Counted from the stretch's first letter, positions 1-8,599 are shown. The stretch: DNA of 34,710 nt from Rhodospirillales bacterium (GCA_028818855.1 JAPPMY010000156.1:1-34710); one strand, 5' to 3'. Translations and numbers: made by a program. Notes: generated from the letters alone by a model not told the origin.

Positions 1-121
1 CCGCCATGCACAAACGTCAATCCCTCAACAGACAAAGCAAACTCGGCGAATGAGGTCGCGGCAAGCGTTGACATCGAACGGCCGGTCTTCATTCTGGCGG
101 CATGAGGACCACCGGCGCGCG

Positions 122-1747
122 ATGCTGACCATCGGCAGGGAGCCCGAGACGTGGCTGGTCCGCCGCGTCCTGGAGCAGCGCGCGGCGGAGCACCCCGACC
201 ACCCGGTGATGCACTGGGAGGGGCAGGACTACACCTACGCGGCCATCAACCGCGAGGCCAACCGAATCGCCGAGGGCCTTGCGGCGCGCGGCATCGAGCC
301 CGGCCAGCGCTGCGCCGTGATGATGCAGAACGCACCGGCGCACATCTTCGTCTGGTTCGCCACCGCCAAGCTCGGCGTCGTCGAGGTGCCGATCAACACC
401 GCCTACCGGGGCGACATCCTCACCCATATCGTAAGCAGCGCCCGGGTGACGGCGATGGTGCTGGACGCGGAGTTCGTGCCGGTGGTGGCGCGCATTGCCG
501 ACCGCTGCCCGGACCTCGGCGCGTTCGTCGTGGCGGGCGGTGACCTCGAGGATGCGCGGCGCGCGCTCCCCGGAGTCGTGCTCTCGCTCGACGAGGTCGC
601 GGCCGGGGACGGCAGCGATCGGCCGAGCCCCATCGAGGCGACCACCACGGCCTGCATCATGTTCACGTCGGGCACCACGGGGCCGTCGAAGGGCGTGGTC
701 ATCAACAACCACTTCGAGCTCTCGTTCGCCGTCGTCTTCAACGAGATCGTCTCGCTCGCAGCCGACGACGTCACCTACAACTTCCTCCCATTCTTCCACA
801 TCGCCGGCAAGTTCATCCTGCTCGGCACGATGCTCGCGAACTGCCGGATGCTGCTGCGTCCGCGCTTCAGTGCGGGCCGGTTCTGGCCGGACGTGCGCGA
901 GCACGGGGTGACCGTGACGGTGGGCGTGGGCGGCATCTGCCACATGCTCTGGGCCGAGCCGGCGCGGGCGGACGATGCCGACAACCCGCTCCGCATGATC
1001 TACTCGGTGCCGAACCCGCATGACGTGCAGGAGGCGTTTCTCGCGCGCTTCGGCCTGCAGCTCACAGAAGGCTACGGCTCGACCGAGGCCAACATTGTCG
1101 TCTACACGCGGCCAGGCGAGCCCACGCCCAGGGGTACGGCCGGCCGCGCCGCGCCTTACTACGAGGTGGCGATCTTCGACGAGATGGACCGCCCGGTGCC
1201 GCCCGGCACGTCGGGCGAGATCGTGGTGCGCGCAAAGCACCCCTACATCCTGATGGAGGGTTACGACGGCCTGCCCGAGGCGACGCTGGGGGCGTTCCGC
1301 AACCTCTGGTTCCACAGCGGCGACCGCGGCCACATGGACGAGGCGGGCTTCCTCTTCTTCCACGACCGGATGAAGGACGCCATACGCAGGCGCGGCGAGA
1401 ACATCTCGTCCTTCGAGGTGGAGCACATCGTCAACAAGCACCCCGACGTGGCCGAGACCGCGGCCGTCGCGGTCCCCGCCGACGTGGGCGAGGACGAGGT
1501 GAAGGTGGTGGTGGTGCGGAACCCCGGCGCTGCGCTGAGCGAGGAAGGGCTGCTCCGCCACTGCGCAGCCGAGATGCCCTACTTCATGGTGCCGCGCTTC
1601 ATCGAGTTCAGGGCCGACCTGCCGCGCACGCCGACGCAGAAGGTGCGCAAGGTGGTGCTGCGGGAGGAAGGAATCACGGCTGCGACCTGGGACCGCGAGG
1701 CGGCCGGGTTCAAGGTGACCCGTGACGGGCTCGCACGGCGCGCCTGA
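122..1747 (+). CDS. AMP-forming acyl-CoA synthetase (CaiC-like ligase)
   Basis: A class I adenylate-forming enzyme that should activate a carboxylic acid with ATP and transfer the acyl group to CoA in the cytoplasm. The phosphate-binding loop TSGTTGPSKG lies at about residues 182-191, followed by YGSTE, the HSGDRG hinge region, RRRGENIS and a C-terminal TPTQKVRK in which K507 is the expected catalytic lysine. At 541 residues it has full family length. I chose the ATG at 122 because homology begins there (MLTIGREPETW); the frame is open back to 50, but those extra residues look non-native. The next gene starts inside its last codons, so the two are probably co-translated. The sequence resembles carnitine/crotonobetaine-CoA ligases, but the substrate cannot be read from it. 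Confidence 0.9.
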   Translation: MLTIGREPETWLVRRVLEQRAAEHPDHPVMHWEGQDYTYAAINREANRIAEGLAARGIEPGQRCAVMMQNAPAHIFVWFATAKLGVVEVPINTAYRGDILTHIVSSARVTAMVLDAEFVPVVARIADRCPDLGAFVVAGGDLEDARRALPGVVLSLDEVAAGDGSDRPSPIEATTTACIMFTSGTTGPSKGVVINNHFELSFAVVFNEIVSLAADDVTYNFLPFFHIAGKFILLGTMLANCRMLLRPRFSAGRFWPDVREHGVTVTVGVGGICHMLWAEPARADDADNPLRMIYSVPNPHDVQEAFLARFGLQLTEGYGSTEANIVVYTRPGEPTPRGTAGRAAPYYEVAIFDEMDRPVPPGTSGEIVVRAKHPYILMEGYDGLPEATLGAFRNLWFHSGDRGHMDEAGFLFFHDRMKDAIRRRGENISSFEVEHIVNKHPDVAETAAVAVPADVGEDEVKVVVVRNPGAALSEEGLLRHCAAEMPYFMVPRFIEFRADLPRTPTQKVRKVVLREEGITAATWDREAAGFKVTRDGLARRA

Positions 1748-3113
1748 GCCCAGCCCCGGTGCAGGCGCGGCCTTCGCCGCCTACCGGGCGGGCCGGAGCG
1801 GAGAGGCCGAGGCCATCGGGCGCGCCATCCTGGCCCACGATCCGCGCGATGCCGGCGCGCACTACGTCTGCGGCCTCGTCGCCGCCGACCGGGGCGCTCT
1901 CGACCACGCTCGCGAGGCATTCGAGACCGCGGCGGCGCTTGCGCCCGACAAGGCGAGCCTGCGCATCACGCTCGGCAATCTGGCGCTCCGCCAGGGGGAC
2001 GACGAGGCGGCGGAGCGTGCGTTCCGCAGCGCGTTGGCGCAGGCGCCGGGCTCGGTGGCGGCGCATACCAACCTCGGCGCGGCGTGCAAGCGGCAGGGGC
2101 GGCTGGAGGAGGCCGTCGCCTGCTACCGTGCAGGCCTCGCCTTCTATCGCGGCTCCGCCTGGTGGGGAACGGATCCGGCCTCGGGCACGGCCGTGCTGGA
2201 CCCCGCCCAGCAGGAGACCTTCCGTATCGCGTGCCGGGCCAAGCTCGAGTTTGACCTGGCGCAGATCGACCATCTGTTGGCGCAAGACCTGCTGCCGCCG
2301 GCGCTCGCCGACGCTCGCGAGGGGCTGCGACGCGTTCTCGAGGGCTTCGGCGGCGAGGGCCGGCCGAATACGCCGCGACCGCTCACGGCTGGCGAGCGGC
2401 GCCTGATCGGTTCCGTCTACAACCGGGTGATCCACCGTCCGCCGGAGGAGGCCACTCTGCCCGCGCTCAACCCCCGCCTCGACGCGGGCGCGATCGAGCG
2501 GCGCTACAACGCGACGACGCCCTCCGTGGTCGTCGTGGACGACCTGCTCAGCGCACCTGCGCTGGCCGCCCTGCAGCGCTTCTGCCGGGAGGCCACGATC
2601 TGGTTCGACTGCAAGGAGCACGGCGGCTACCTCGGCGCCTACCTGCACGAGGGCTTCGACCATCCGGCGCTGGTCGCGCTCGCCCGGGAGCTGGGCCAGC
2701 GGCTGAGCGGCATCGTGGCCGGGCACCGCCTCACGCAGATGTGGGCGTTCAGCTACGGCCAGGCAGGCGGCGGCACGCGCAAGCATGCGGACAAGGCCGC
2801 CGTCAACGTCAACCTCTGGGTCACGCCGGACGAGGCCTGCCCCGATCCCGAGGCGGCAGGCCTCACGGTCCACGACGTCGCCGCCCCGCCGGACTGGGGA
2901 TTCGCGGACTACAATCTCGACCCGATGCGGCTGGAGCGCCTCGTGGAACGGGACGGGCGGTCACCGGTGCAGGTCCCCTACCGATGCAACAGGGCGGTAA
3001 TCTTCGATTCGAGCCTCATCCACGAGAGCGGCGACGTGCGCTTCCGCCCCGGCTTTGCGAACCGGCGGATCAACGTCACGCTCCTCTTCGGCGAGCGGGC
3101 GGAGGCCGCGTGA
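1722..3113 (+). CDS. TPR protein with a C-terminal 2OG-Fe(II)-oxygenase-like domain
   Basis: The first 130 or so residues form helical TPR-type repeats (for example AAHTNLGAACKRQGRLEEAV), normally a protein-binding surface. The last third carries the signature of a 2-oxoglutarate/iron(II) dioxygenase: H355-x-D357 in KHADKAAVNVNLWVTP, a distal H434 in SSLIHESGD, and R448/R449 before INVTLLFG, which could bind the 2OG carboxylate. All three iron ligands are present, so an active oxygenase is plausible; the substrate is unknown. Translation starts at a GTG that overlaps the end of the acyl-CoA ligase gene by 26 bases, indicating an operon. The 463-residue fusion seems complete. Alternative reading: a TPR scaffold with a degenerate cupin-like domain. 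Confidence 0.8.
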   Translation: MTGSHGAPEPSPGAGAAFAAYRAGRSGEAEAIGRAILAHDPRDAGAHYVCGLVAADRGALDHAREAFETAAALAPDKASLRITLGNLALRQGDDEAAERAFRSALAQAPGSVAAHTNLGAACKRQGRLEEAVACYRAGLAFYRGSAWWGTDPASGTAVLDPAQQETFRIACRAKLEFDLAQIDHLLAQDLLPPALADAREGLRRVLEGFGGEGRPNTPRPLTAGERRLIGSVYNRVIHRPPEEATLPALNPRLDAGAIERRYNATTPSVVVVDDLLSAPALAALQRFCREATIWFDCKEHGGYLGAYLHEGFDHPALVALARELGQRLSGIVAGHRLTQMWAFSYGQAGGGTRKHADKAAVNVNLWVTPDEACPDPEAAGLTVHDVAAPPDWGFADYNLDPMRLERLVERDGRSPVQVPYRCNRAVIFDSSLIHESGDVRFRPGFANRRINVTLLFGERAEAA

Positions 3114-3117
3114 GAGC

Positions 3118-3453
3118 ATGATCCCGATCACCGATGCGCTTCTCGGCGAGATGGTTCAGGCCATCGTCGACGAGGTCGATCCGGAGCAGGTGATCCTCTT
3201 CGGCTCCCGCGCACGCGGCGACGAGCGGGAGAGTTCGGACGTCGACCTGATCGTCCTGGAGGCCGAGCCCTTCGGGCCCGAGCGCAGCCGCCACGAGGAG
3301 CTGGTCAGGCTCTACCACGCGCTGGCAGGCTTCCCGGTTGCGGCCGACGTTCTCGTCTATTCCCGCGACGACGTGGCGTATTGGCGCGATTCCCTCAATC
3401 ACGTGCTCGCGCGGGCGCTCCGGGAAGGCAAGGTGCTCTATGAGCGACACTAA
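3118..3453 (+). CDS. MNT-type nucleotidyltransferase (antitoxin-like)
   Basis: A 111-residue minimal nucleotidyltransferase. The core motif FGSRARG...SSDVDL supplies G29-S30 and the metal-binding aspartates D41 and D43, followed by a PVAADVLVY strand. Small proteins of this family paired with a HEPN protein act as antitoxins; characterised members (MntA) transfer AMP onto the toxin. The ATG lies five bases past the stop of the oxygenase-like gene, and the 3' end overlaps the HEPN gene by 14 bases, so the pair is translationally coupled. Its position inside a metabolic gene run suggests insertion of a toxin-antitoxin unit. The family call is firm; antitoxin activity is inferred from pairing. 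Confidence 0.88.
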   Translation: MIPITDALLGEMVQAIVDEVDPEQVILFGSRARGDERESSDVDLIVLEAEPFGPERSRHEELVRLYHALAGFPVAADVLVYSRDDVAYWRDSLNHVLARALREGKVLYERH

Positions 3454-3838
3454 GTGCGCGCGGATGCTGCTGGAAGCGGCCAGGCGCGACATCGAAGCGC
3501 TTCGTGTCATGCGCCACTCGGACGGACTCCCGGAAGAGGTTTACGGCTTTCACGTGCAGCAGGCGAGCGAGAAGCTTCTCAAGGCCTGGATCGCGCTGCT
3601 GGGCGCGAGCTACCCGCTCACTCACAGCATCGAGACGCTGCTGAAGCTCCTGGCTGAGCGCGGCATCGACACCGAGCCGTTCGTGGACCTCAGCGCCTAC
3701 ACGCCCTATGCGGTCGAGTTCCGCTACGCTGGCGTCGGCCCGGACGCCAAGCCGATCAATCGCGTCGGGGCGCTGGAGGGGGTCGAAGCCTTGTTGGAGC
3801 AGGTCGAGGGGCATTTGCCGGACGACGACGAGCCTTGA
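3440..3838 (+). CDS. HEPN-domain protein (probable toxin partner)
   Basis: A 132-residue all-helical protein of the PF05168-like HEPN group, recognised by FHVQQASEKLLKAWI, the later LTHSIETLLKLL segment and AVEFRY near the end. HEPN proteins next to MNT nucleotidyltransferases are commonly RNase toxins or substrates of the partner enzyme. I do not see a clean R-x4-6-H catalytic motif at the usual place, so ribonuclease activity is uncertain and it may only bind nucleotides or its partner. It starts at an ATG inside the last codons of the nucleotidyltransferase gene, the usual layout for such pairs. Confidence 0.85.
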   Translation: MSDTKCARMLLEAARRDIEALRVMRHSDGLPEEVYGFHVQQASEKLLKAWIALLGASYPLTHSIETLLKLLAERGIDTEPFVDLSAYTPYAVEFRYAGVGPDAKPINRVGALEGVEALLEQVEGHLPDDDEP

Positions 3839-3883
3839 TCGGCTGCGCGGCGAATTGCTGCGGATGACGGATGGAGCGAAGCG

Positions 3884-5293
3884 ATGCTTAGCCACTGGCT
3901 GACGGAAGCCGGGCTTTCGGCGGAGGAGACGGCACCGGCGCTGGAGGGCGACGCGCGCGCCGACATCTGCATCGTGGGCGGCGGCTTCTGCGGCCTGTGG
4001 ACGGCGCTCCGCCTGAAGGAGCGCGATCCCTCCCTCGACATCGCCATCATCGAGAAGGACGAGTGCGGCAGCGGGGCCAGCGGCCGCAACGGCGGCTTCG
4101 TGCTGAGCTGGTGGGCCAAGTTCGGCTCGCTCGGCAAGTTCTGCCCGTCGGACGAGGCGGCCCGTCTCGCCCGCGCTTCCGCCGACGCCGTGGGCGAGAT
4201 CGGGCGCTTCTGCGCCGAGAACGGGATCGACGCGCACTATCGCGGCGACGGCTGGCTGTGGGCGGCATCGAGCGAGGCGCAGGACGGCTCCTGGAATGCG
4301 CTGGTGGATACGCTGGCGCGTCATCAGCTGCACCCGTTCGAGCTTTGGGAGCCGGAGACGGTCAAGCAGCGCTCGGGCACTGACCGCCACGTTGCCGGCG
4401 TCTACGAGCCGACCGGGGCCACCGTGCAGCCGGCCCTGCTCGCGCGCGGGCTGCGCCGCGTGGCGCTCGCCAGGGGCGTGCGCATCTTCGAGCGGACCCC
4501 CATGATGAGCCTCCACCGGGGCCGGCCGCCGCAGGTGGTGACGCCGCGCGGCATCCTGACCGCCGAGAAGGTGGTCATCGCCATGAATGCCTGGTCGACC
4601 ATGCTGCCGGAACTGCAGCGGACCATCCTGGTGATCTCGAGCGATATCGTGGCCACCCGGCCGATGCCGGACCGCCTCGCCGCCTCGGGCTGGGCCGACG
4701 GGATGTGCATCTCCGATTCCCGGACCCTGGTGAACTACTACCGCCCGACCATGGATGGCCGCGTCGCCTTCGGCACCGGCGGCGGGCGGCTCTCGTTCGG
4801 CAACAGGGTGGACGATCGCTTCAACGGCGCCTCGCCGCGCGCCCGCGAGGTCGAGCGCTATTTCCGCCAGATCTACCCGGACTTCGGCGACGTGCCGATC
4901 GCGACGAGCTGGACCGGGCCGATCGACCGTTCCCTCAGCGGGCTCCCCTTCTTCGGGCGGCTGGGCGGGCGCGACGACCTGCTCTACGGCCTCGGCTTCT
5001 CCGGCAACGGGGTGGGGCCGACCGCGGTCGGCGGGCGCATCCTCGCCTCGCTCGCGCTGGGAGCGAAGGACGAGTGGTCCGAGTGCGGGCTGGTGCGGGA
5101 CGACGTGGGGCTCTTCCCCCGCGAGCCGGTGCGCTACTTCGGCGGGCGCCTGGTGGTCGCGGCGAACCGGCGCAAGGAGCGCATGGAGGACCGGGGCCGG
5201 ACGCCGGGCCCGCTCACGGTCAAGCTTGCCGGCCTCGCGCCCGCCGGCCTGGTGCCGGTCAAGGGAGTGGACGCGCCGGCGACGAAAGCCTGA
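3884..5293 (+). CDS. FAD-dependent amine oxidoreductase (DAO/PuuB-like)
   Basis: A 469-residue flavoprotein of the D-amino-acid-oxidase superfamily. The dinucleotide-binding fingerprint ADICIVGGGFCG places the glycines at residues 32-34 and 37, and the following GSGASGRNGGF motif is typical of gamma-glutamylputrescine oxidase-type enzymes. The C-terminal YGLGFSGNGVGPTAVGGR segment closes the flavin site. The likely reaction is oxidation of an amine or imino compound to an aldehyde or imine with release of peroxide. Its presence in the same window as a polyamine-type ABC importer (31483-34573) fits a polyamine-linked role, but they are 26 kb apart and this is only suggestive. The hydrolase gene follows after three bases. 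Confidence 0.87.
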   Translation: MLSHWLTEAGLSAEETAPALEGDARADICIVGGGFCGLWTALRLKERDPSLDIAIIEKDECGSGASGRNGGFVLSWWAKFGSLGKFCPSDEAARLARASADAVGEIGRFCAENGIDAHYRGDGWLWAASSEAQDGSWNALVDTLARHQLHPFELWEPETVKQRSGTDRHVAGVYEPTGATVQPALLARGLRRVALARGVRIFERTPMMSLHRGRPPQVVTPRGILTAEKVVIAMNAWSTMLPELQRTILVISSDIVATRPMPDRLAASGWADGMCISDSRTLVNYYRPTMDGRVAFGTGGGRLSFGNRVDDRFNGASPRAREVERYFRQIYPDFGDVPIATSWTGPIDRSLSGLPFFGRLGGRDDLLYGLGFSGNGVGPTAVGGRILASLALGAKDEWSECGLVRDDVGLFPREPVRYFGGRLVVAANRRKERMEDRGRTPGPLTVKLAGLAPAGLVPVKGVDAPATKA

Positions 5294-5296
5294 GGC

Positions 5297-6235
5297 GTGG
5301 GCGACGGGCCTGCGCCGCAGCTCGCGACCCTCGTCGCCCGCGACGGCCTGCCGCTCCGCACTGCCGTCTGGGCCGCAACCCCGGGCAGCGCGCGCGGCTC
5401 GGTGGTGCTGCTGCAGGGCCGGGCCGAGTTCATCGAGAAGTACGGCGAGACCGTGGACGACCTGCGCGCCCGCGGCTTCGCCGTCTACGCGCTGGACTGG
5501 CGGGGCCAGGGTCATTCCGGCCGGGTGCTGAAGGACACGCGCAAGGGTCACGTCGTCAGCTACGACGACTATCTGAGCGATCTCGCGCTCTTCCTGGAGC
5601 GGGTGGTGCTGCCAGAGGCGCCGCGCCCCATCGTGGTGCTGGCCCATTCCATGGGCGGGCACATCGTGCTCCGCCACCGGGCCGAGCATGACGGCCGCGC
5701 CGCACCCTATTTCGCGGTGGGCATCGTCCTCTCCGCCCCCATGGTGGACATCATGATGACCCCGGCGGAGCGCGCGCTCGGCGCGGTGCTCACCGTCGCC
5801 GCCGTGAGCGTGGGCCTCAGGAATCGCTACGTGCCGGTGTGGAGCCCGTTCCCGCCGCCCTTCGACGGCAATCCGCTGACGCGCGATCGCGGGCGCTACG
5901 AGCGCATGGAGGCGCTGCTCCGCGAGACCCCGACGCTCGCCATCGGCTGGCCGACGGTGGGCTGGCTCGCCGCCACCCGGCGCTCGGTGGCGATCCTGCG
6001 CAGCCGGGGTTATCCCGAGCGGATCGGAACGCCGGTGCTGATGGTGAGCGCGGCCGCCGACCGGGTCGTCTCCAACACGGCCCAGGCCCGGCTCGCGGCA
6101 CGGATGCCCGACTGCCGGCTGGAGACGATCTCAGAATCCCGCCACGAGCCTCTGATGGAGAGGGACGACGTGAGAGCGCGGATCCTCGCCCTGTTCGACG
6201 AGTTCGTGGACGAGGTGCTGGGGAGCGACGCTTAG
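5297..6235 (+). CDS. Alpha/beta hydrolase, lysophospholipase / monoacylglycerol lipase-like
   Basis: A 312-residue serine hydrolase. The nucleophile elbow AHSMGG gives S118; the other triad members appear to be D255 (AAADRVV) and H283 (SRHEP). The N-terminal GRAEFIEKYGE and ALDWRGQGHSGR segments match PldB-type lysophospholipases and monoacylglycerol lipases, which cleave an acyl ester from glycerol(phospho)lipids. There is no signal peptide, so the enzyme is probably cytoplasmic or membrane-peripheral. It uses a GTG start three bases after the FAD enzyme and so belongs to the same operon. The exact lipid substrate is not determinable from sequence. Confidence 0.88.
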   Translation: MGDGPAPQLATLVARDGLPLRTAVWAATPGSARGSVVLLQGRAEFIEKYGETVDDLRARGFAVYALDWRGQGHSGRVLKDTRKGHVVSYDDYLSDLALFLERVVLPEAPRPIVVLAHSMGGHIVLRHRAEHDGRAAPYFAVGIVLSAPMVDIMMTPAERALGAVLTVAAVSVGLRNRYVPVWSPFPPPFDGNPLTRDRGRYERMEALLRETPTLAIGWPTVGWLAATRRSVAILRSRGYPERIGTPVLMVSAAADRVVSNTAQARLAARMPDCRLETISESRHEPLMERDDVRARILALFDEFVDEVLGSDA

Positions 6236-6317
6236 AGCACATCCGTCTTGGACGCATAGGCTCCAGGGCCCCGAACGCGAAACCGGGAGCCGCGCGCGCC
6301 TGACTCCCCCGACCGTC

Positions 6318-6340
6318 ATGGCCGGACACGTTCCGGCCAT
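6318..6340. repeat. Intergenic palindrome (ATGGCCGG type)
   Basis: Perfect 9-bp arms, ATGGCCGGA and TCCGGCCAT, separated by CACGT. Palindromes of this kind are abundant between genes in many alphaproteobacteria. This copy lies about 80 bases past the hydrolase stop, where it could also act as an RNA hairpin protecting or ending that transcript; there is no T-run. Confidence 0.6.
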
Positions 6341-6440
6341 CCATGTCCCCCGCGCACGAGTCCCGCCCGCCGGGGGACGAGCGCCCAGGAGCAGCCTCGC
6401 GCCCGCCCGCCCGACGCGATGACCCGGCAACCGTGCGTTT

Positions 6441-6563
6441 ATGCGGCCTATACCGGCCTATGCCGGTCCATAGTGGCATATAGTGGCACATAGTGGTCCA
6501 AAATGGCCCAGGAATGCGGCCCAAAGTGGCTCATTCCGGCCCATAGCGGCTCACTCTGGCCCC
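6441..6563. repeat. Degenerate 10-bp-period tandem repeat (YGGYMYA units)
   Basis: Twelve units with the core YGGYMYA (for example CGGCCTA, TGGCACA, TGGTCCA, CGGCCCA) begin at 6444, 6454, 6464, 6474, 6484, 6494, 6504, 6517, 6527, 6537, 6547 and 6557. The spacing is exactly 10 bp except for one 13-bp step. The units are diverged, with an A/T-rich half and a G/C-rich half in each. No coding sense is apparent. Near-helical phasing would place every core on one face of the DNA. Confidence 0.7.
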
Positions 6564-6925
6564 AAGGAGGCCCGTGAGCGGAGCGAGCGACGCGTGCAGC
6601 GCCGCCGCCGCTCCGGGCCGCGCGAGGGCCTCCCAGGCGACGGTTTCCCCCTCTCCCTGTCTCCTTCGACCGCGCGCGCTCCGGGCCGCCCGCACGCCGG
6701 CGTCCTTCCGTCCACAACATGGCACGATGATCGCGCGATCACCCGCCGCGCTGCACCGCAACATGGTGCGGGGAACCGGGGCGCGTCAGATCGTGCCGCG
6801 CGCGTCAGCGCGTACCTGATGTTCGGCGTTATCGTTTGACCCCTGGAAATCGCAGCAAATCGACATGTCGCTGTGCCGATGGGCGTCCAATCTGCGTGCC
6901 GGACGACAAGCGGGTCCGGGGAATT

Positions 6926-7900
6926 TCAAGAGCCATCGTCTCCTGGCAGCGTGACCGTCGCCCGCAATCCACCTTCGGCGCGGTTCTCCAGCACGATGTT
7001 TCCGCCGTGACCGCGGACGATGGTCCGCGCGATGGCGAGGCCCAGGCCTGCACCGCCCGTATGGCGGCTGCGTGACTCCTCGAGCCGGACGAAAGGCTCG
7101 AACACCCGCTCCAGATGGGCCTCGGGGATGCCGGGCCCTTCGTCTTCGATGACGACGCGCAGGTGCCCGTCGTCGCGCGCGATCCGCGCCGTTGCGCGAA
7201 CCCCGTGAATGCCCGCGTTCTCCAGCAGGTTGCGGAAGGCCCGGCGCATTGCCACCGGCCGGCAGGCAACCAGCACCCGGCCGGGGTCGGGCACCGTGAG
7301 ATCGTGGCCGAGATCGACCAGGTCGGCGGCCACGCTGTCGATCAACGCATAGAGATCGACCATGCGCGTCTCTTCCTGCCGCATGTCCTCCCGGATGAAC
7401 GCGAGGGCGTCCTCCGCCATGCGCTGCATCTCGTCGAGCGTGCCGATGAATCTCCTTCTGGACTCCCCGTCCTCGACGAGTTCGGCCTGAAGGCGCAAGC
7501 TCGTGATCGGAGTCCTGAGATCGTGGGATATCGCCGCCAGCATGGCCGTGCGGTCGCGCACGTAGCGATCGAGCCGGTCGCGCATCAGGTTGAAGGCGCG
7601 CACGGTGCTGCGGACTTCGATCGGGCCGGCCTCCGGCAGCTCGTCGATCTCCTCGCCCCGGCCGAGGCGGCCGGCGGCAGCGGCAAGGTTCCGCATCGGT
7701 TTGGCGATCTGCCGTCCCATCAGAACGGCCACGGCGGCGACGGCCAGCGCCGACAGCAGGAACGAAAGCAGGAACGTCCAGCCCCAGGGAGGCGGGGTCG
7801 GCGGCGGCCCCACGGCAACGTTGAGCCATAGCTCGTTGGGTAGCTGCGCGGACGCCGCGAACCCATGCGAGCCCCCGTGACCTTGACCGTGATCGTGATC
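6926..7900 (-). pseudogene. Sensor histidine kinase lacking its N-terminus (EnvZ-like)
   Basis: A recognisable two-component kinase: one membrane helix (WTFLLSFLLSALAVAAVAVL), a HAMP linker, the phospho-acceptor box ISHDLRTPITSL, the N box NLLENAGIHG, the G1 box DEGPGIPEAH, and F and G2 boxes ending in GLGLAIA. The family normally has a first membrane helix and a full periplasmic domain before this. Here only a few periplasmic residues (PNELWLNVAV) remain, and upstream the frame runs into the antisense of an HU gene. The open frame extends to 8020, but its first 35 or so residues are not kinase. No response regulator gene is adjacent. Most likely a remnant whose 5' end was lost in a rearrangement near 7890-7930; the catalytic core is intact. 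Confidence 0.75.
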
Positions 7901-7925
7901 GTCCACGTGATCGGCGTCGAACAGG

Positions 7926-8141
7926 CCCGCGAATGCCAGCGGCGCCGCCCTGTTCGCGTCCATCGCGGAGGCGCTCGCGCGCGGCGAAGACGTTTCCGTG
8001 GTCGGGTTCGGCAGGTTCACGAGGACCGAGCGGCCGGCCCGTCAGGGCAGGAACCCGCGCACGGGCGAGAGCATCGCCATCGGCCCCTCGGCCGGGGTGT
8101 CGTTCAAGGCCGGCTAGGCGCTGAAGGACGCGCTGAACTGA
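7926..8141 (+). pseudogene. HU/IHF-family DNA-binding protein fragment
   Basis: In one plus-strand frame the sequence reads IAEALARGEDVSVVGFGRF, then TERPARQGRNPRTGES, then VSFKAG-stop-ALKDALN-stop. This is the C-terminal two thirds of a bacterial HU protein, including the DNA-binding arm RNPRTGE. The N-terminal helix pair is missing. The codon at 8115 is TAG where HU proteins have a lysine codon (KAG-K-ALKDA), probably AAG to TAG. It lies opposite the start of the kinase remnant, so two broken genes meet here. Confidence 0.75.
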
Positions 8142-8248
8142 TCGGGAGCGGCGTTCGCACGGCGGCGAGGGGTGCGCGGGGCGGATCGAAAAAGCCGCAC
8201 CGGGTGTTATAAAAGGAGCCATGAAGGCGGACGCTCGCGGGGTCGGGA

Positions 8249-8599
8249 TTGCAGACGTTCAAGACCAAGGCGTTCGCCCGTTTCGCCGAGTGCGAGGGAC
8301 TGGAGGATGCGGCGCTTTGCGAGGCTGTGCGGCGCGCCCTGAGCGGACTGATCGACGCCGACCTCGGCAGCGGCGGCGTCAAGCAGCGGATCGCCCGCAA
8401 GGGCGGCGGCCGGTCCGGCGGGTTCCGCACGCTCGTGGTGTTCCGCCGGGGGGCACTGGCGTTCTTCGTCCACGGGTTTGCGAAGAGCGACCGGGAGAAC
8501 CTCCGGCGCAAAGAGCTCGCCGGGCTGCGGTCGCTGGCGGACGAGTATCTGGTGCTGGACGCGGCGGGCCTGCAGCCGCGCAGGCGTCTGGAGCGATAA
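8249..8599 (+). CDS. higB: HigB/RelE-family toxin
   Basis: A 116-residue protein of the PF06296-type RelE superfamily (TFKTKAFARFAECEGL near the start, then GGFRTLVVFRRG and AFFVHGFAKSDRENL). Toxins of this family are ribosome-associated mRNA endonucleases held in check by the antitoxin encoded next to them. The toxin-first order with an HTH antitoxin behind it is the higBA arrangement. The apparent start is a TTG: family homology begins at its second residue (QTFKTK). A strong AAAGGAG-ATG at 8221 lies in another frame, so the original start may have been disturbed. A TATAAA box lies about 40 bases upstream. Confidence 0.82.
   Translation: MQTFKTKAFARFAECEGLEDAALCEAVRRALSGLIDADLGSGGVKQRIARKGGGRSGGFRTLVVFRRGALAFFVHGFAKSDRENLRRKELAGLRSLADEYLVLDAAGLQPRRRLER

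Larger units (their letters stand above)
6236..6925. other. Gene-free stretch between the hydrolase and the kinase remnant
   Basis: Roughly 690 bases with no convincing gene on either strand. It holds a short palindrome and a phased 10-bp repeat array (listed separately). The remainder, about 6565-6925, has high GC and open frames on several strands, but none has a recognisable domain or a good ribosome-binding site. It marks the left border between conserved metabolic genes and the decayed island. Confidence 0.6.

Noticed and set aside
89-1561. Long minus-strand open frame opposite the acyl-CoA ligase
   Set aside because: Antisense of a gene with all adenylation motifs; no domain of its own.
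3395-5689. Very long open frame on the minus strand opposite the HEPN, oxidoreductase and hydrolase genes
   Set aside because: Composition is His/Arg/Ala/Gly-rich with no domain; it is the antisense of well-supported plus-strand genes in high-GC DNA.
6786-8222. Long minus-strand frame covering the kinase region in another frame
   Set aside because: Arg/Gly/Pro-rich and offset from the frame that carries the H, N and G boxes.
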